NCBI GenBank assembly: GCA_965246765.1
Contig: CBDFFJ010000002.1
Location: 434,001-498,000 of the forward strand
Origin: UBA1952 sp965246765
GTDB lineage: Bacteria > Bacteroidota > Bacteroidia > Chitinophagales > Chitinophagaceae
Direction of reading: 5' to 3'
DNA: 64,000 bases
Shown in pieces: positions 1 through 7,639 of this stretch; position 1 is the stretch's first letter; the number at the start of each line of letters is the position of its first letter. The translations under genes and the position numbers were made by a program. The notes under the pieces are model-generated. The model searched no databases, was not told where the DNA came from, and worked only from the letters and a program-made list of their open reading frames with translations.

Positions 1-562
1 CGTTCAGGTAATATCCCGGCATTATCACATCCACCACTTTGCCTTCCTGTCCCGCCATCGGAATTTCAGTCACGGCTTCGTGCAGCTCCGGATCAAAGTC
101 GGCACCGGCTGATTCCATGGGCTTAAGGCCTTTGGCCTGAAGCGCCGCTTTGAGCTTGTTGAATACGAGCATGACGCCTTCCTTTATCTGGACTACATCA
201 TCTGTTGCTTCCAGATTCTGCGCGGCGCGGTTGCTGTCATCAAGCACATCCAGCAGGCTTTGGACAATGTCTCGGCCTGCGGTCTGCGTCAGCTCAATGC
301 GCTCGCGGCTGGTGCGGCGCTTGTAGTTTTCAAATTCGGCGGCGAGGCGGAGATACTTGTCCTTAGCCTCGCTAAGTTCCTGCAGCAGCTTGCCGTCGCC
401 TTCGCCATCGTTGTCTGCAAAGCCTTCCAGGCCTTCAGAGCCCGCGCGGTTTTCATCGGTATTTAAGCCTTCATAAAGCTGCTCTTCCGTGGGTTGCGCA
501 GTCGGGTTTTCAGATATGTTTTCGTTCTGTCCGTCTTTCATCGTGCTACGTTTTTTGAACAT
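1..562 (-). CDS. grpE: Nucleotide exchange factor GrpE (C-terminus cut by window edge)
   Basis: GrpE releases ADP from DnaK in the cytoplasmic Hsp70 cycle. The 187 codons present begin with an acidic, low-complexity N-terminus, continue through a long charged helix (KYLRLAAEFENYKRRTSRER) typical of the GrpE dimer coiled coil, and reach the C-terminal beta domain (ADFDPELHEAV, followed by VVDVIMPGYYLN). The last residues lie beyond the left edge. I chose the start at 562 (MFKKRSTMKDG) rather than the internal ATG at 541 because a -7 box, TACCTTCG, ends 3 nt before it, giving a leaderless mRNA; 541 remains possible. dnaJ is often next to grpE but would lie outside the window. Confidence 0.93.
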   Translation of the reverse strand, partial: MFKKRSTMKDGQNENISENPTAQPTEEQLYEGLNTDENRAGSEGLEGFADNDGEGDGKLLQELSEAKDKYLRLAAEFENYKRRTSRERIELTQTAGRDIVQSLLDVLDDSNRAAQNLEATDDVVQIKEGVMLVFNKLKAALQAKGLKPMESAGADFDPELHEAVTEIPMAGQEGKVVDVIMPGYYLN

Positions 563-565
563 GCG

Positions 566-573
566 CGAAGGTA
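566..573 (-). promoter_or_regulatory. -7 element of grpE (leaderless start)
   Basis: Read on the minus strand the sequence is TTACCTTCGCGCATG. TACCTTCG is a one-base variant of the Bacteroidota -7 box TAnnTTTG and ends 3 nt before the proposed ATG, so transcription should begin at or next to the start codon. The same spelling precedes icd, the S46 peptidase and gltX. Confidence 0.6.
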
Positions 574-685
574 AGGTCAAGAAATGGGCCACCCCTTTGC
601 GCGGGACAAAATGGCACTTTGACGGTCATTATAAGGCGGCTCCATCACGAGCTGAATTTTATCCTGAAAGAAAATGTTGGAGGAA

Positions 686-732
686 TTTGCGTAGCTGAAT
701 GACTACGTTTATATTTGTAGCCAAATAGCTTC
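686..732 (+). promoter_or_regulatory. Promoter and tandem operator of the ArsR operon
   Basis: TTTG at 686-689 and TATATTTG at 710-717 are 20 nt apart, a near-ideal Bacteroidota promoter. Two imperfect palindromes of the same design flank and overlap the -7 box: GTAGCTGAATGACTAC at 691-706 and GTAGCCAAATAGCTTC at 717-732, starting 26 nt apart. The second ends 3 nt before the arsR start codon. Such placement fits autorepression by the ArsR protein encoded just downstream; the repression itself is inferred. Confidence 0.6.
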
Positions 733-735
733 ATA

Positions 736-1062
736 ATGAACTTACGAAGGGATGTTTTTCAGGCCATCGCAGACCCGACAAGACGTGCGATACTGCTGTT
801 GGTGGCTTCACAGGCTATGACAGCCGGCTCTATCGCCGCCAACTTTGACACTGCACGACCCACCGTTTCAAAGCACCTGCAAATTCTTACCGAATGTGAA
901 TTGCTTGCACAAGAGCAAAGTGGCCGCGAAGTTTATTACCACATCAACGCAGAAAAAATGAAAGAAGTAGCGGACTTTATTGAGCCGTTCCGCCAAATAT
1001 GGGACGACCGATTTGACAAATTGGAAGCAGTAATGAAAAACTATAAATCAAAAAAGCAATAG
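736..1062 (+). CDS. ArsR-family winged-helix repressor
   Basis: A 108-residue ArsR/SmtB-type DNA-binding protein. The N-terminus (FQAIADPTRRAILLL) and recognition helix (ARPTVSKHLQILTECELL) are family hallmarks, and the wing follows (SGREVYYHINAEKM). There is no CxC metal-binding motif in the helix, so it belongs to the metal-independent SdpR-like branch rather than to the arsenic or zinc sensors. It heads a four-gene operon (SRPBCC, DoxX-like, YdeI-like) and lies directly behind a tandem palindrome that is probably its own operator. The ArsR plus SRPBCC plus DoxX arrangement is common in Bacteroidota, and its inducer is not known to me. Confidence 0.9.
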   Translation: MNLRRDVFQAIADPTRRAILLLVASQAMTAGSIAANFDTARPTVSKHLQILTECELLAQEQSGREVYYHINAEKMKEVADFIEPFRQIWDDRFDKLEAVMKNYKSKKQ

Positions 1063-1065
1063 ACG

Positions 1066-1530
1066 GTGGAGCATAAAACAAAAGTGACCGCTGAAGACGG
1101 CAATCAGGAAATTATAATCACAAGGGAATTTGACTTGCCTTTGGAACTGCTTTTCAAAGCTTACGAAGAACCCGAACTTTTTGAGCAATGGATGGGAACG
1201 AAAGTGCTGAAATTGGAAAACAGAAAGCACGGTTCCTATGCGTTTGAAACATCACACAACGGAAACGTAGTTTTTCGGGCAAATGGAACCATACACGAGT
1301 TTGTTCCTGACCAAAAAATCACCCGAACATTTGAAATGGAAAACACGCCATTTCCCGTTCAGCTTGAATACTTAGCATTTGAAAAACTAACAGACGATAC
1401 CAGCAGGCTCACTATGCACATCGTGTTTAAGTCGGTTGCATTCAGAAATCAATTGCTGAAAATGCCCTTCGCGCTTGGCATCAATATGGCGCACAACAAA
1501 CTGCAGGAAATCCTAGACAAATTGAAATAA
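1066..1530 (+). CDS. SRPBCC (AHSA1-like) domain protein
   Basis: A 154-residue single-domain START/SRPBCC protein of the AHSA1 (Activator of Hsp90 ATPase homologue 1-like) family, a helix-grip fold with a hydrophobic ligand pocket. Family features are the opening REFDLPLELLFKAYEEPELFEQWMG and the repeated hydrophobic strands that follow. It starts with GTG only 3 nt after the arsR stop codon, so translation is likely coupled. In this operon type the protein is often guessed to bind a small lipophilic ligand; the sequence gives no direct evidence for what that is. Confidence 0.85.
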   Translation: MEHKTKVTAEDGNQEIIITREFDLPLELLFKAYEEPELFEQWMGTKVLKLENRKHGSYAFETSHNGNVVFRANGTIHEFVPDQKITRTFEMENTPFPVQLEYLAFEKLTDDTSRLTMHIVFKSVAFRNQLLKMPFALGINMAHNKLQEILDKLK

Positions 1531-1536
1531 CAGTTT

Positions 1537-1920
1537 ATGACTAAGAGAAACAGCATCATTTATTGGGTTGTTACCGCCTTTCTTGCTTTCGGGATGACGG
1601 CGGGCGGCATACAACAAATGCTTCAGACAGGAGGCTACAATGAGATAGCGAGCCGGCTTGGTTATCCGCTTTATCTCCTCACCATTCTTGGCGTGTGGAA
1701 GCTGCTCGGCGTTATTGCGATACTGATTCCAAAATTTCCACTGGTAAAAGAATGGGCTTATGCCGGGTTTTTCTTTGCTATGTCGGGCGCAGCTATTTCG
1801 CATTTTGCAGCTGGACAGCCATTGGGAGATGCGATGCCTTCATTAGTACTGTTGCTAATGACAGTTGCATCGTGGTATCTCAGACCTGCTGACAGAAAAA
1901 TAGTTTTTCAGACTAATTAG
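1537..1920 (+). CDS. DoxX-like integral membrane protein
   Basis: A 127-residue protein with four predicted transmembrane helices (about residues 8-25, 43-65, 71-90 and 97-113). The helix 1 pattern with GGIQQML and the LGYPLYLLTILGVWKLLGVIAIL segment match the DoxX_2 family. It follows the SRPBCC gene after 6 nt, so it is third in the ArsR operon. DoxX-like proteins are small quinone-linked or redox-related membrane subunits in other systems; the function here is unknown. Confidence 0.8.
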   Translation: MTKRNSIIYWVVTAFLAFGMTAGGIQQMLQTGGYNEIASRLGYPLYLLTILGVWKLLGVIAILIPKFPLVKEWAYAGFFFAMSGAAISHFAAGQPLGDAMPSLVLLLMTVASWYLRPADRKIVFQTN

Positions 1921-1929
1921 ACAAAGGTT

Positions 1930-2226
1930 ATGAATGATCAGATTGAATCAGGAGTTGTGCATGAAGTTCCAAACGATATGAAAAAGGCCCTAAAAGCTGA
2001 TGCCGCTAATCTTGAAAGCTGGAACGCCCTTACGCCAATCCAACGCAACGAATGGATTTGCTGGGTAACTATTGTCAAAAAAACAGAAACGAGGGCGCAT
2101 CATATCTATCGTATGATGGAAGACCTGAAAGAAGGGAAAAGGAAACCCTGTTGCTGGCCCGGTTGTCCGCATCGCAGACCTTCGGCACAGAAGTGGTTTA
2201 AAAAACCTGATGTGAAACCTGCCTGA
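1930..2226 (+). CDS. YdeI/OmpD-associated family protein
   Basis: A 98-residue soluble protein with the conserved core WNALTPIQRNEWICWVTIVKK and ETRAHHIYRMMEDLKEGKRKPCCWPGC, which matches the YdeI or OmpD-associated (bacteriocin-protection-like) family. It starts 9 nt after the DoxX-like gene and closes the ArsR operon. The Cys pair in CCWPGC is a visible feature with no assigned role. The next 90 nt hold no gene before the convergent histidine kinase. Confidence 0.75.
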   Translation: MNDQIESGVVHEVPNDMKKALKADAANLESWNALTPIQRNEWICWVTIVKKTETRAHHIYRMMEDLKEGKRKPCCWPGCPHRRPSAQKWFKKPDVKPA

Positions 2227-2317
2227 ACATGATGACCGGGCATCGTGAAAATAAAATGACCCGCGAATATGAGGGCCGCCGTCCGCAGGCTGTCAGGATA
2301 ACGCCTGAGGATACTGG

Positions 2318-3940
2318 TTACATCTTTCCGAAAAACTGCTGGGAAACAGGCAGCACCAGCACAAAGCTTGCGCCCATACCGGGCTCACTTTCCGCGCGTA
2401 TCATCCCATGATGGTTCTCCATAATGCGGCGGCATATGGCGAGGCCGATTCCGGTGCCCTCATATTCGCCCCGGCCGTGCAGGCGCTGGAAAATCTGAAA
2501 AATCTTATCAGCGAACTGCGGATCAAAGCCGATGCCGTTATCTGTAACCCGAACACGACAGAATTTCAGCGATTCAAAGGCCGAAATATGCATGTCTGGC
2601 ACAAACTGGCGGATCCATGCTTTTTCATCCTGCTCCAATTCCTCACCGGATACTTGCCCGGCTGTAATGTTTATTGCCGGTGTCACCCCTTCCCTGGCAA
2701 ACTTAATCGCATTGGTAAAGAGATTCTGGAACAATTGCTGCAGCTGCGGCGGAATGCCCTCCACCTCCGGCAAAGAGGAAACCTGAATTACGGCACCACT
2801 CGCTTGGATGCGCAGGTCCATATCCGCCTGTACAAAACGGATGATCGTGTTCAGATTCACCGGCTGGTAAATCAGCTTATCATTTGATACGTGAGAGAAG
2901 TCCAGAATATCATCTACAAGCTGCTGCATTCTGGCCGTCGCGTTGACAATCTTCTCTATGAGCGCTTCCTGACGCTCCGGCCCGGCGGCGGCTGCGCTCG
3001 TCTGCAACATTGTCGCGAAGGTTGAAATTTTGCGCAGCGGCTCCTGCAGATCGTGCGACGCGATGTAGGCAAACTGCTCCAGCTCACCGGCCTTCCGTTC
3101 CAGCTGAAGTGTTTTAGCAAACAGGTGCAGCTCATCCGCTTTCAATTGCGTCACATCCTGAGAGGTTCCGGCTATGCGCAGTGGGGCGCCCGCGTCGTCC
3201 ACATCCACCTCGCCGCGCGCAAGGATGTGGCGTACCTCGCCGGCTGGCGTCACAATGCGGTGGTAGAAAGTCGGATAATCCTTTGTTTCCAGCGCGCGCC
3301 GGATATGGTCGGAGATGTATTCCTTATCGGCAGGGTGAATGGTTTTCAGATACTGATCGTATGCCAGCTCGCTGCCCACCGGCATTCCCCATATGCGGTA
3401 CTGCTCGTCGCTCCAGGTAATTTTTCCGGACTTCACATTCCACTCCCAGGAGCCTACAGATGCCATTTGCTGGCTTTCATTAAGGAGCTTATTCTGTTGC
3501 AGCAGCGCACGTTCTGCCTGCTCACGAAGCTTTACCTCCTGCTCCAGCTCCTTTGAGGTCTTAAGACTGAAAGCGGTAGGCAGAAGCTTGACGAGCTGCC
3601 AGACCGTCAGCCAGCTTAAAATGCCGGTAATAAGCCTGATGAGCGCGGAGACCCGGTAAACAGGAATCCAGAACATCAGCGCATCAAAAAAGTGTGTGAT
3701 GCCGCAGGCTAAGATGAAGGCGGCAAAGAGAAAGTAAAGCGAGTTGAACCGCACCTGCTGCCGCTGGCGTATAACATAGCGGATGATAAGCAGCGGAATA
3801 GCGAAATAAGCAGACCAGATGGCAAGATCAGAGATAATGTAAAGCCAGCCGTGAAAATCTGACCAGTGCCCGCAATGCCAGCGCGCCGGCCAGTCGGAGT
3901 GGTCAAAGAGCTTACCGAAGAAATCTGTGACTTGGCTCAT
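2318..3940 (-). CDS. Membrane histidine kinase with ethylene-receptor-like sensor, PAS and HisKA/HATPase domains
   Basis: A 540-residue sensor kinase. Three membrane helices (about residues 30-120) carry the pattern SDLAIWSAYFAIP and ACGITHF. Asp38, Tyr45, Cys79 and His83 match the type and spacing of the copper/ethylene-binding residues of plant ETR1 (D25, Y32, C65, H69). A coiled linker (128-155), a PAS_3-type domain (about 158-265) and a HisKA helix with phospho-acceptor His296 (ASHDLQEPLRK) follow. The ATPase domain has N (NLFTNAIKFA), G1 (DNGIGFD), F (IFQIFQRLHG) and G2 (GTGIGLA) boxes. No receiver domain is attached and no response regulator is adjacent, so its partner is elsewhere. Ligand specificity is not shown by sequence alone. 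Confidence 0.9.
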   Translation of the reverse strand: MSQVTDFFGKLFDHSDWPARWHCGHWSDFHGWLYIISDLAIWSAYFAIPLLIIRYVIRQRQQVRFNSLYFLFAAFILACGITHFFDALMFWIPVYRVSALIRLITGILSWLTVWQLVKLLPTAFSLKTSKELEQEVKLREQAERALLQQNKLLNESQQMASVGSWEWNVKSGKITWSDEQYRIWGMPVGSELAYDQYLKTIHPADKEYISDHIRRALETKDYPTFYHRIVTPAGEVRHILARGEVDVDDAGAPLRIAGTSQDVTQLKADELHLFAKTLQLERKAGELEQFAYIASHDLQEPLRKISTFATMLQTSAAAAGPERQEALIEKIVNATARMQQLVDDILDFSHVSNDKLIYQPVNLNTIIRFVQADMDLRIQASGAVIQVSSLPEVEGIPPQLQQLFQNLFTNAIKFAREGVTPAINITAGQVSGEELEQDEKAWIRQFVPDMHISAFESLKFCRVRVTDNGIGFDPQFADKIFQIFQRLHGRGEYEGTGIGLAICRRIMENHHGMIRAESEPGMGASFVLVLPVSQQFFGKM

Positions 3941-4041
3941 CGTGGCTGAACAGACAGTGCTTAGAAATAGGCACGCATTGGGGAATGCGCAAGATAACGA
4001 TTAAGCCCGCCGGCATATTCTTAAACAGGCGGTTAAAAGGC

Positions 4042-4902
4042 TTATGCGGTCATTGACCTGTCCAGATCCGCAAGGGCAAATGTGTCTTTCACCCGGATTC
4101 CGCGAATCGTCTCCTGGAGCGTGCAGCATTCTATTTCAGGGTCATGCTCAAAGTACAGCACCCAATCGTTTGCTGCCGCTTCCTGCAGGATGCTTTTCTT
4201 TTCCTTCAGCGTTTCCAAAGGCCGCATATCATACGCCATCACCCAGGCCGTCGGGATGTGGTGGACAGATGGGATAAGGTCGGCGCAATAGAGAATCGTG
4301 CGGTCGTTGTAGCGGATTTGCGGGAGCATCATGGCGTCCGTGTGGCCATTCACATAGCGCACGCGAAAATCAGGCAGCCATTCTGCGCCGTCGGCAGCTT
4401 CTACGAAGCGGAGGAGGCCATGCTCTTCCATCGGGAGTATGTTTTCCTTTAGAAAGGATGCTTTCTCACGGTCATTCGGCGCGAGCGCGGACGACCAATG
4501 CGCTTTGTTGCTCCAGTAAAGAGCTTTTGGAAATGCCGGCACGAGCTTGCCGTCGTCGTCACGCTTTATTGAGCCGCCGCAATGGTCAAAGTGGAGGTGC
4601 GTGAGGAAAACATCAGTGATGTCCTCTGGCGTGAAGCCGTGGGCAGCGAGGCTTTTCTCCAACGTATCGTCGCCGTGCAGGTAGTAGTGGCCGAAGAACT
4701 TTTCATCCTGCTTCGTGCCCATTCCGTTGTCTATGAGGATTCGGTAATTGCCGTGCTCCACCAGCAGGCAGCGCGTCGCCCAGGAGCACATATTAGCTTC
4801 ATCGGCGGGATTCGCCATGCTCCAAAGAGATTTCGGCACAACGCCGAACATGGCGCCGCCGTCAAGTTTGAAATGGCCGGCGTTAATGGAGTAGAGTTTC
4901 AT
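4042..4902 (-). CDS. MBL-fold metallo-hydrolase
   Basis: A 286-residue metallo-beta-lactamase-fold hydrolase. The zinc motif THLHFDHCGG places His102, His104, Asp106 and His107; a further metal-ligand region is GHTDAMM, with an Asp in YCADLIPS and a late His in YFEHDPE. There is no signal peptide, so it is cytoplasmic. The overall plan resembles AHL-lactonase/AttM-like and YtnP-type members, but substrate cannot be assigned. The 74-nt gap upstream contains an 8-bp inverted repeat (GAAACCGG/CCGGTTTC). Confidence 0.85.
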   Translation of the reverse strand: MKLYSINAGHFKLDGGAMFGVVPKSLWSMANPADEANMCSWATRCLLVEHGNYRILIDNGMGTKQDEKFFGHYYLHGDDTLEKSLAAHGFTPEDITDVFLTHLHFDHCGGSIKRDDDGKLVPAFPKALYWSNKAHWSSALAPNDREKASFLKENILPMEEHGLLRFVEAADGAEWLPDFRVRYVNGHTDAMMLPQIRYNDRTILYCADLIPSVHHIPTAWVMAYDMRPLETLKEKKSILQEAAANDWVLYFEHDPEIECCTLQETIRGIRVKDTFALADLDRSMTA

Positions 4903-4976
4903 AGATCAGAAACCGGTCTGCCCGACCGGAGGAAGGTCTGCCCGGTTTCGCGATGGGCAGATAATTAAATAGGAAG

Positions 4977-6383
4977 CTAAGCCGCGTGCAAATGTTCGTC
5001 TTTTCGCTGAATGCGAATTGCGGTAATCAGCACAACCGCCCCAAGCGCAAAAAACACAATCAAGGCCAGAATTGAGTTTCGCATATTTCCCGTCACTTCT
5101 TCTACCAGGCCAAACGACAGCATCCCCAAAACAATCGCAATCTTTTCCGTCACGTCATAAAACGAGAAGAAAGAGGTTGTATCCTTCGTAACCGGCATCA
5201 GCTTGGAATAAGTGCTGCGGCTCATGCTCTGAATCCCACCCATAATGAGGCCCACCACCGCCGCAAGGATATAAAACTGCACCGCCGTCTGCGTAAAATA
5301 TGCAGCCACGCATACGCCAATCCAGATGCAAACCGTCAGCAGCAGTACTTGCAGATTTCCAATCCGCGCCGAAAGCGCCGCCATCAGGTAAGCCCCTGCT
5401 ATCGCCACAAGCTGTATCACCAGGATGGTGGCAATCAGCTGGCTGGAAGAAAGGTTCAGCACCTTCGCGCCAAAGATGGTGGCCGCCAGCATAACCGTCT
5501 GCACGCCCATGCTGTAAAAAAAGAAGGCGGCAAGGAAACGCTTGAGCGTCGGCAGGGCCTTTAGCTGCTGCCACACCTTGCCCAGCTCACGAAAGCCATT
5601 GCTGATTAAGGAATGTTCGCTGCGCTTTACCTGCGCCGTTCCCTTGGGCAATTTTGAAAAAGGAATCTGCGCCCAAAGCATCCACCACAGCCCGACCAGC
5701 AGGAAGGAAAAGCGCGAAGCATCACCCGCATTGTGAATGCCCATCCAGCCAAGCCATTCCGGCTTCAGCACAAAGACAAAGCACACAATCTGCAGCAGCA
5801 CGCTGCCAATGTAGCCGCGCGCGAAGCCCATCGCGCTAACGCGGTCGCGTTCTTCTGGTGCGGCGATTTCCGGGAGGTAGGCATTGTAGAATACCAGTCC
5901 GCCGCAATAGCCGAGCGCGGCAATGCCGGAAAGCACGATGCCGACTTCTATATAGTTCGGTGTCCATTTCTCGGCGAAGAAAAACAGGCAGCAGCAGGCA
6001 ATGGAGCCGGTGTAAGTAAAAAAGCGTAGGTAAGATTTCTTGTTCCCCTTATAATCCGCGATGGACGAAAGCACGGGCGACAGAAAGGCAATAATCAGGT
6101 AAGCCGCTGCAATGGAATAATCAAACAGCGCCGAGTTTTTGAAGTTCCGTCCGAAGAAGCTGACTGTATCATTCAGGATAGCGCCGGTCTTTTCATCCCG
6201 CTGAGAGGTGATGGCCTCATAATAGGCCGGGAAAATGGTGGAGGTAATGACGAGGTTGTAGGCGGAGTTGGCCCAGTCGTACATGCTCCAGGCGCGGTGG
6301 AGGCGCTTGTCGGATGGCGTTGAGGCGCCTGCGCTGAGCGGAGCCGAAGCGTTGAGTCGTTGAGTCGTTGAGTCGGTCGGCAT
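4977..6383 (-). CDS. MFS transporter, UMF1/Atg22-like family
   Basis: A 468-residue membrane protein with about twelve hydrophobic helices. The signature SMYDWANSAYNLV near the N-terminus and GGIQSMSRSTYSKLMP in the second half identify the UMF1 branch of the major facilitator superfamily, which is related to yeast Atg22. Substrate is unknown. I start at 6383 (MPTDSTTQ) because a -7 box TACATTTG ends 8 nt upstream; an 11-codon longer reading frame exists. Residues about 4-25 are low complexity and are encoded by a triplicated 8-bp repeat plus a copy of a dispersed repeat, whereas family members usually begin close to the YDWANS helix. Confidence 0.87.
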   Translation of the reverse strand: MPTDSTTQRLNASAPLSAGASTPSDKRLHRAWSMYDWANSAYNLVITSTIFPAYYEAITSQRDEKTGAILNDTVSFFGRNFKNSALFDYSIAAAYLIIAFLSPVLSSIADYKGNKKSYLRFFTYTGSIACCCLFFFAEKWTPNYIEVGIVLSGIAALGYCGGLVFYNAYLPEIAAPEERDRVSAMGFARGYIGSVLLQIVCFVFVLKPEWLGWMGIHNAGDASRFSFLLVGLWWMLWAQIPFSKLPKGTAQVKRSEHSLISNGFRELGKVWQQLKALPTLKRFLAAFFFYSMGVQTVMLAATIFGAKVLNLSSSQLIATILVIQLVAIAGAYLMAALSARIGNLQVLLLTVCIWIGVCVAAYFTQTAVQFYILAAVVGLIMGGIQSMSRSTYSKLMPVTKDTTSFFSFYDVTEKIAIVLGMLSFGLVEEVTGNMRNSILALIVFFALGAVVLITAIRIQRKDEHLHAA

Positions 6384-6391
6384 GACGAAGC

Positions 6392-6399
6392 CAAATGTA
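6392..6399 (-). promoter_or_regulatory. -7 element of the UMF1-like transporter gene
   Basis: On the minus strand TACATTTG, an exact TAnnTTTG box, ends 8 nt before the ATG at 6383. It supports that start over the in-frame codon further upstream, which would lie before the promoter. Confidence 0.5.
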
Positions 6400-6502
6400 G
6401 CGCTTCCGTTTACCACAATGTCTCATCCCCTCTTGGAAGGGATTTAATGCGATTTAGCTGGCGCAACTGACCGCAACCCGTTTGGGCGCGCCTAAGCGCG
6501 CC

Positions 6503-6694
6503 GGTCGCTGAGCGTAGCCGAAGCGCCATCCGAAATGCCGACCATCATTCAGCGACTTTGTCATTCCGTAGGAATCTGTTCGGCCACAAGCACAGCTACA
6601 AACAGATTCCTACGGAATGACAAAGATTGGGCGAGCATATTAACAGCATCAGTACATCGCATGTCGGTTGGCGCTTCGGCTATGCTCAGCGACC
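6503..6694. repeat. Nested inverted repeat element
   Basis: Two inverted repeats are nested. The outer arms (6503-6527 and 6670-6694, 25 bp, one mismatch) contain CTGAGCGTAGCCGAAGCGCC. The inner arms (6556-6580 and 6601-6625, 25 bp, perfect) contain GTCATTCCGTAGGAATC and enclose a 20-nt loop. Pieces of both arms recur elsewhere in the window (outer: 6332-6351 and 9261-9276; inner: 9311-9391 and 16837-16901). There is no ORF inside. Confidence 0.8.
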
Positions 6695-7136
6695 GGGATG
6701 CTTGACATATCCCTTCGTGGAAAGTGCCTGTGGATTGCACGAAACCATTCGGCGCTGTAGGAATACTTATAGTGGAATGCGTGAAACTATTTGATTCCCT
6801 CGTTCTGCCATTAGTTTCACACGTGTAACTAATGGTTTCAAGCCTGAACCCAATGGTGGATTGCGGGCGACGAATGATGGATGGCAATCCACTAATGGTC
6901 GCACGCGGACAATGGCTTGTCGCTTTGTGGCGACGAAGGGCGATTGGACGCGATGCTTCGTTGCCGGTGGGCGACAAGAGTCGGATGGATGGTAATGAGT
7001 TGTTGCGGTTGGTTTATGACGCGGATTGCAAATCCGCTGCTATGTCGCGCGGGATTATAAATCCCGCGCTGCGAGGTGGATGGCAATCCACTAATGGTGA
7101 ATGGATGGCGGTGAATAGTTGCGGCTACCGCGAGCA
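6695..7136. repeat. Gene-less stretch with short palindromes and a 22-bp direct repeat
   Basis: No convincing gene is visible. A 22-bp direct repeat (TGGATGGCAATCCACTAATG plus GT) occurs at 6878-6899 and 7077-7098. Palindromes GCGGATTGCAAATCCGC (7021-7037) and a 23-bp one built on CGGGATTATAAATCCCG (7047-7069) lie between them. Open frames here have G-rich, repetitive translations and no family signature. Confidence 0.65.
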
Positions 7137-7517
7137 TCACTCATAGTCTCTGACCGACCGGCATATTACAGCATCTACAGGAATGCCGGTTTGATATTGG
7201 ACAAAAAAGCGTCCCACATCTATATTGTTTGAGTCGCTCATGTATCTAATCACTGTATTAATGCGTTTCTTACTCAAGCGATGTGCGGCATATGTTTTCC
7301 CGAAGTTGCTCTCTATGATAACGCGAAAACCCGCAAATGCTTCCATTTGCGCTTTTAATGTCATTAGCAGTTGGCAAGTAGCTTTTGACATGGTGGAAGA
7401 ACCTGCGTGAAAAAGTATTTTAGTTTCAAAAACCGACTCCGCCCCCTGTGAATGCGCGATGGGAGCTGTAATTTTAAACAGGAGCAATAAAATCAGGACG
7501 CAAAAAACTGTTTTCAC
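7137..7517 (-). CDS. Small secreted protein, possibly OmpA-like
   Basis: A 126-residue protein with a signal peptide (MKTVFCVLILLLLFKITAPIAHS, cleavage near 23-25). The mature part, KILFHAGSSTMSKATCQLLMTL followed by FRVIIES and LSKKRINTVIRYMSD, resembles the F..GS..L...L....R...V..YL plan of OmpA C-terminal domains, although the peptidoglycan-binding Asp/Arg pair is not clearly conserved. It starts with GTG; no ATG in frame is nearby. It stands alone between a repeat region and the ureohydrolase. The fold assignment is tentative. Confidence 0.6.
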   Translation of the reverse strand: MKTVFCVLILLLLFKITAPIAHSQGAESVFETKILFHAGSSTMSKATCQLLMTLKAQMEAFAGFRVIIESNFGKTYAAHRLSKKRINTVIRYMSDSNNIDVGRFFVQYQTGIPVDAVICRSVRDYE

Positions 7518-7639
7518 AATGCAATTATGGCCTGCGGATATGAATAAAACTGAACATAAAGCTCACACACTGACCCTTCAGATAAAGATTATATTGAGCG
7601 TCCACTCTGACTTGACAAGTCCTCCGCGGAATTGTTACC

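Noticed and set aside
489..698. Open frame between grpE and arsR
   Set aside because: No family features; it overlaps the grpE start on the other strand and the arsR promoter region.
2229..2411. A 60-codon frame after the YdeI-like gene
   Set aside because: It runs into the antisense of the histidine kinase, and has no family likeness.
6503..7098. Repeats at 6.5-7.1 kb as a possible CRISPR array
   Set aside because: The repeats differ in sequence, are inverted and lack regular spacers; no cas genes are near.
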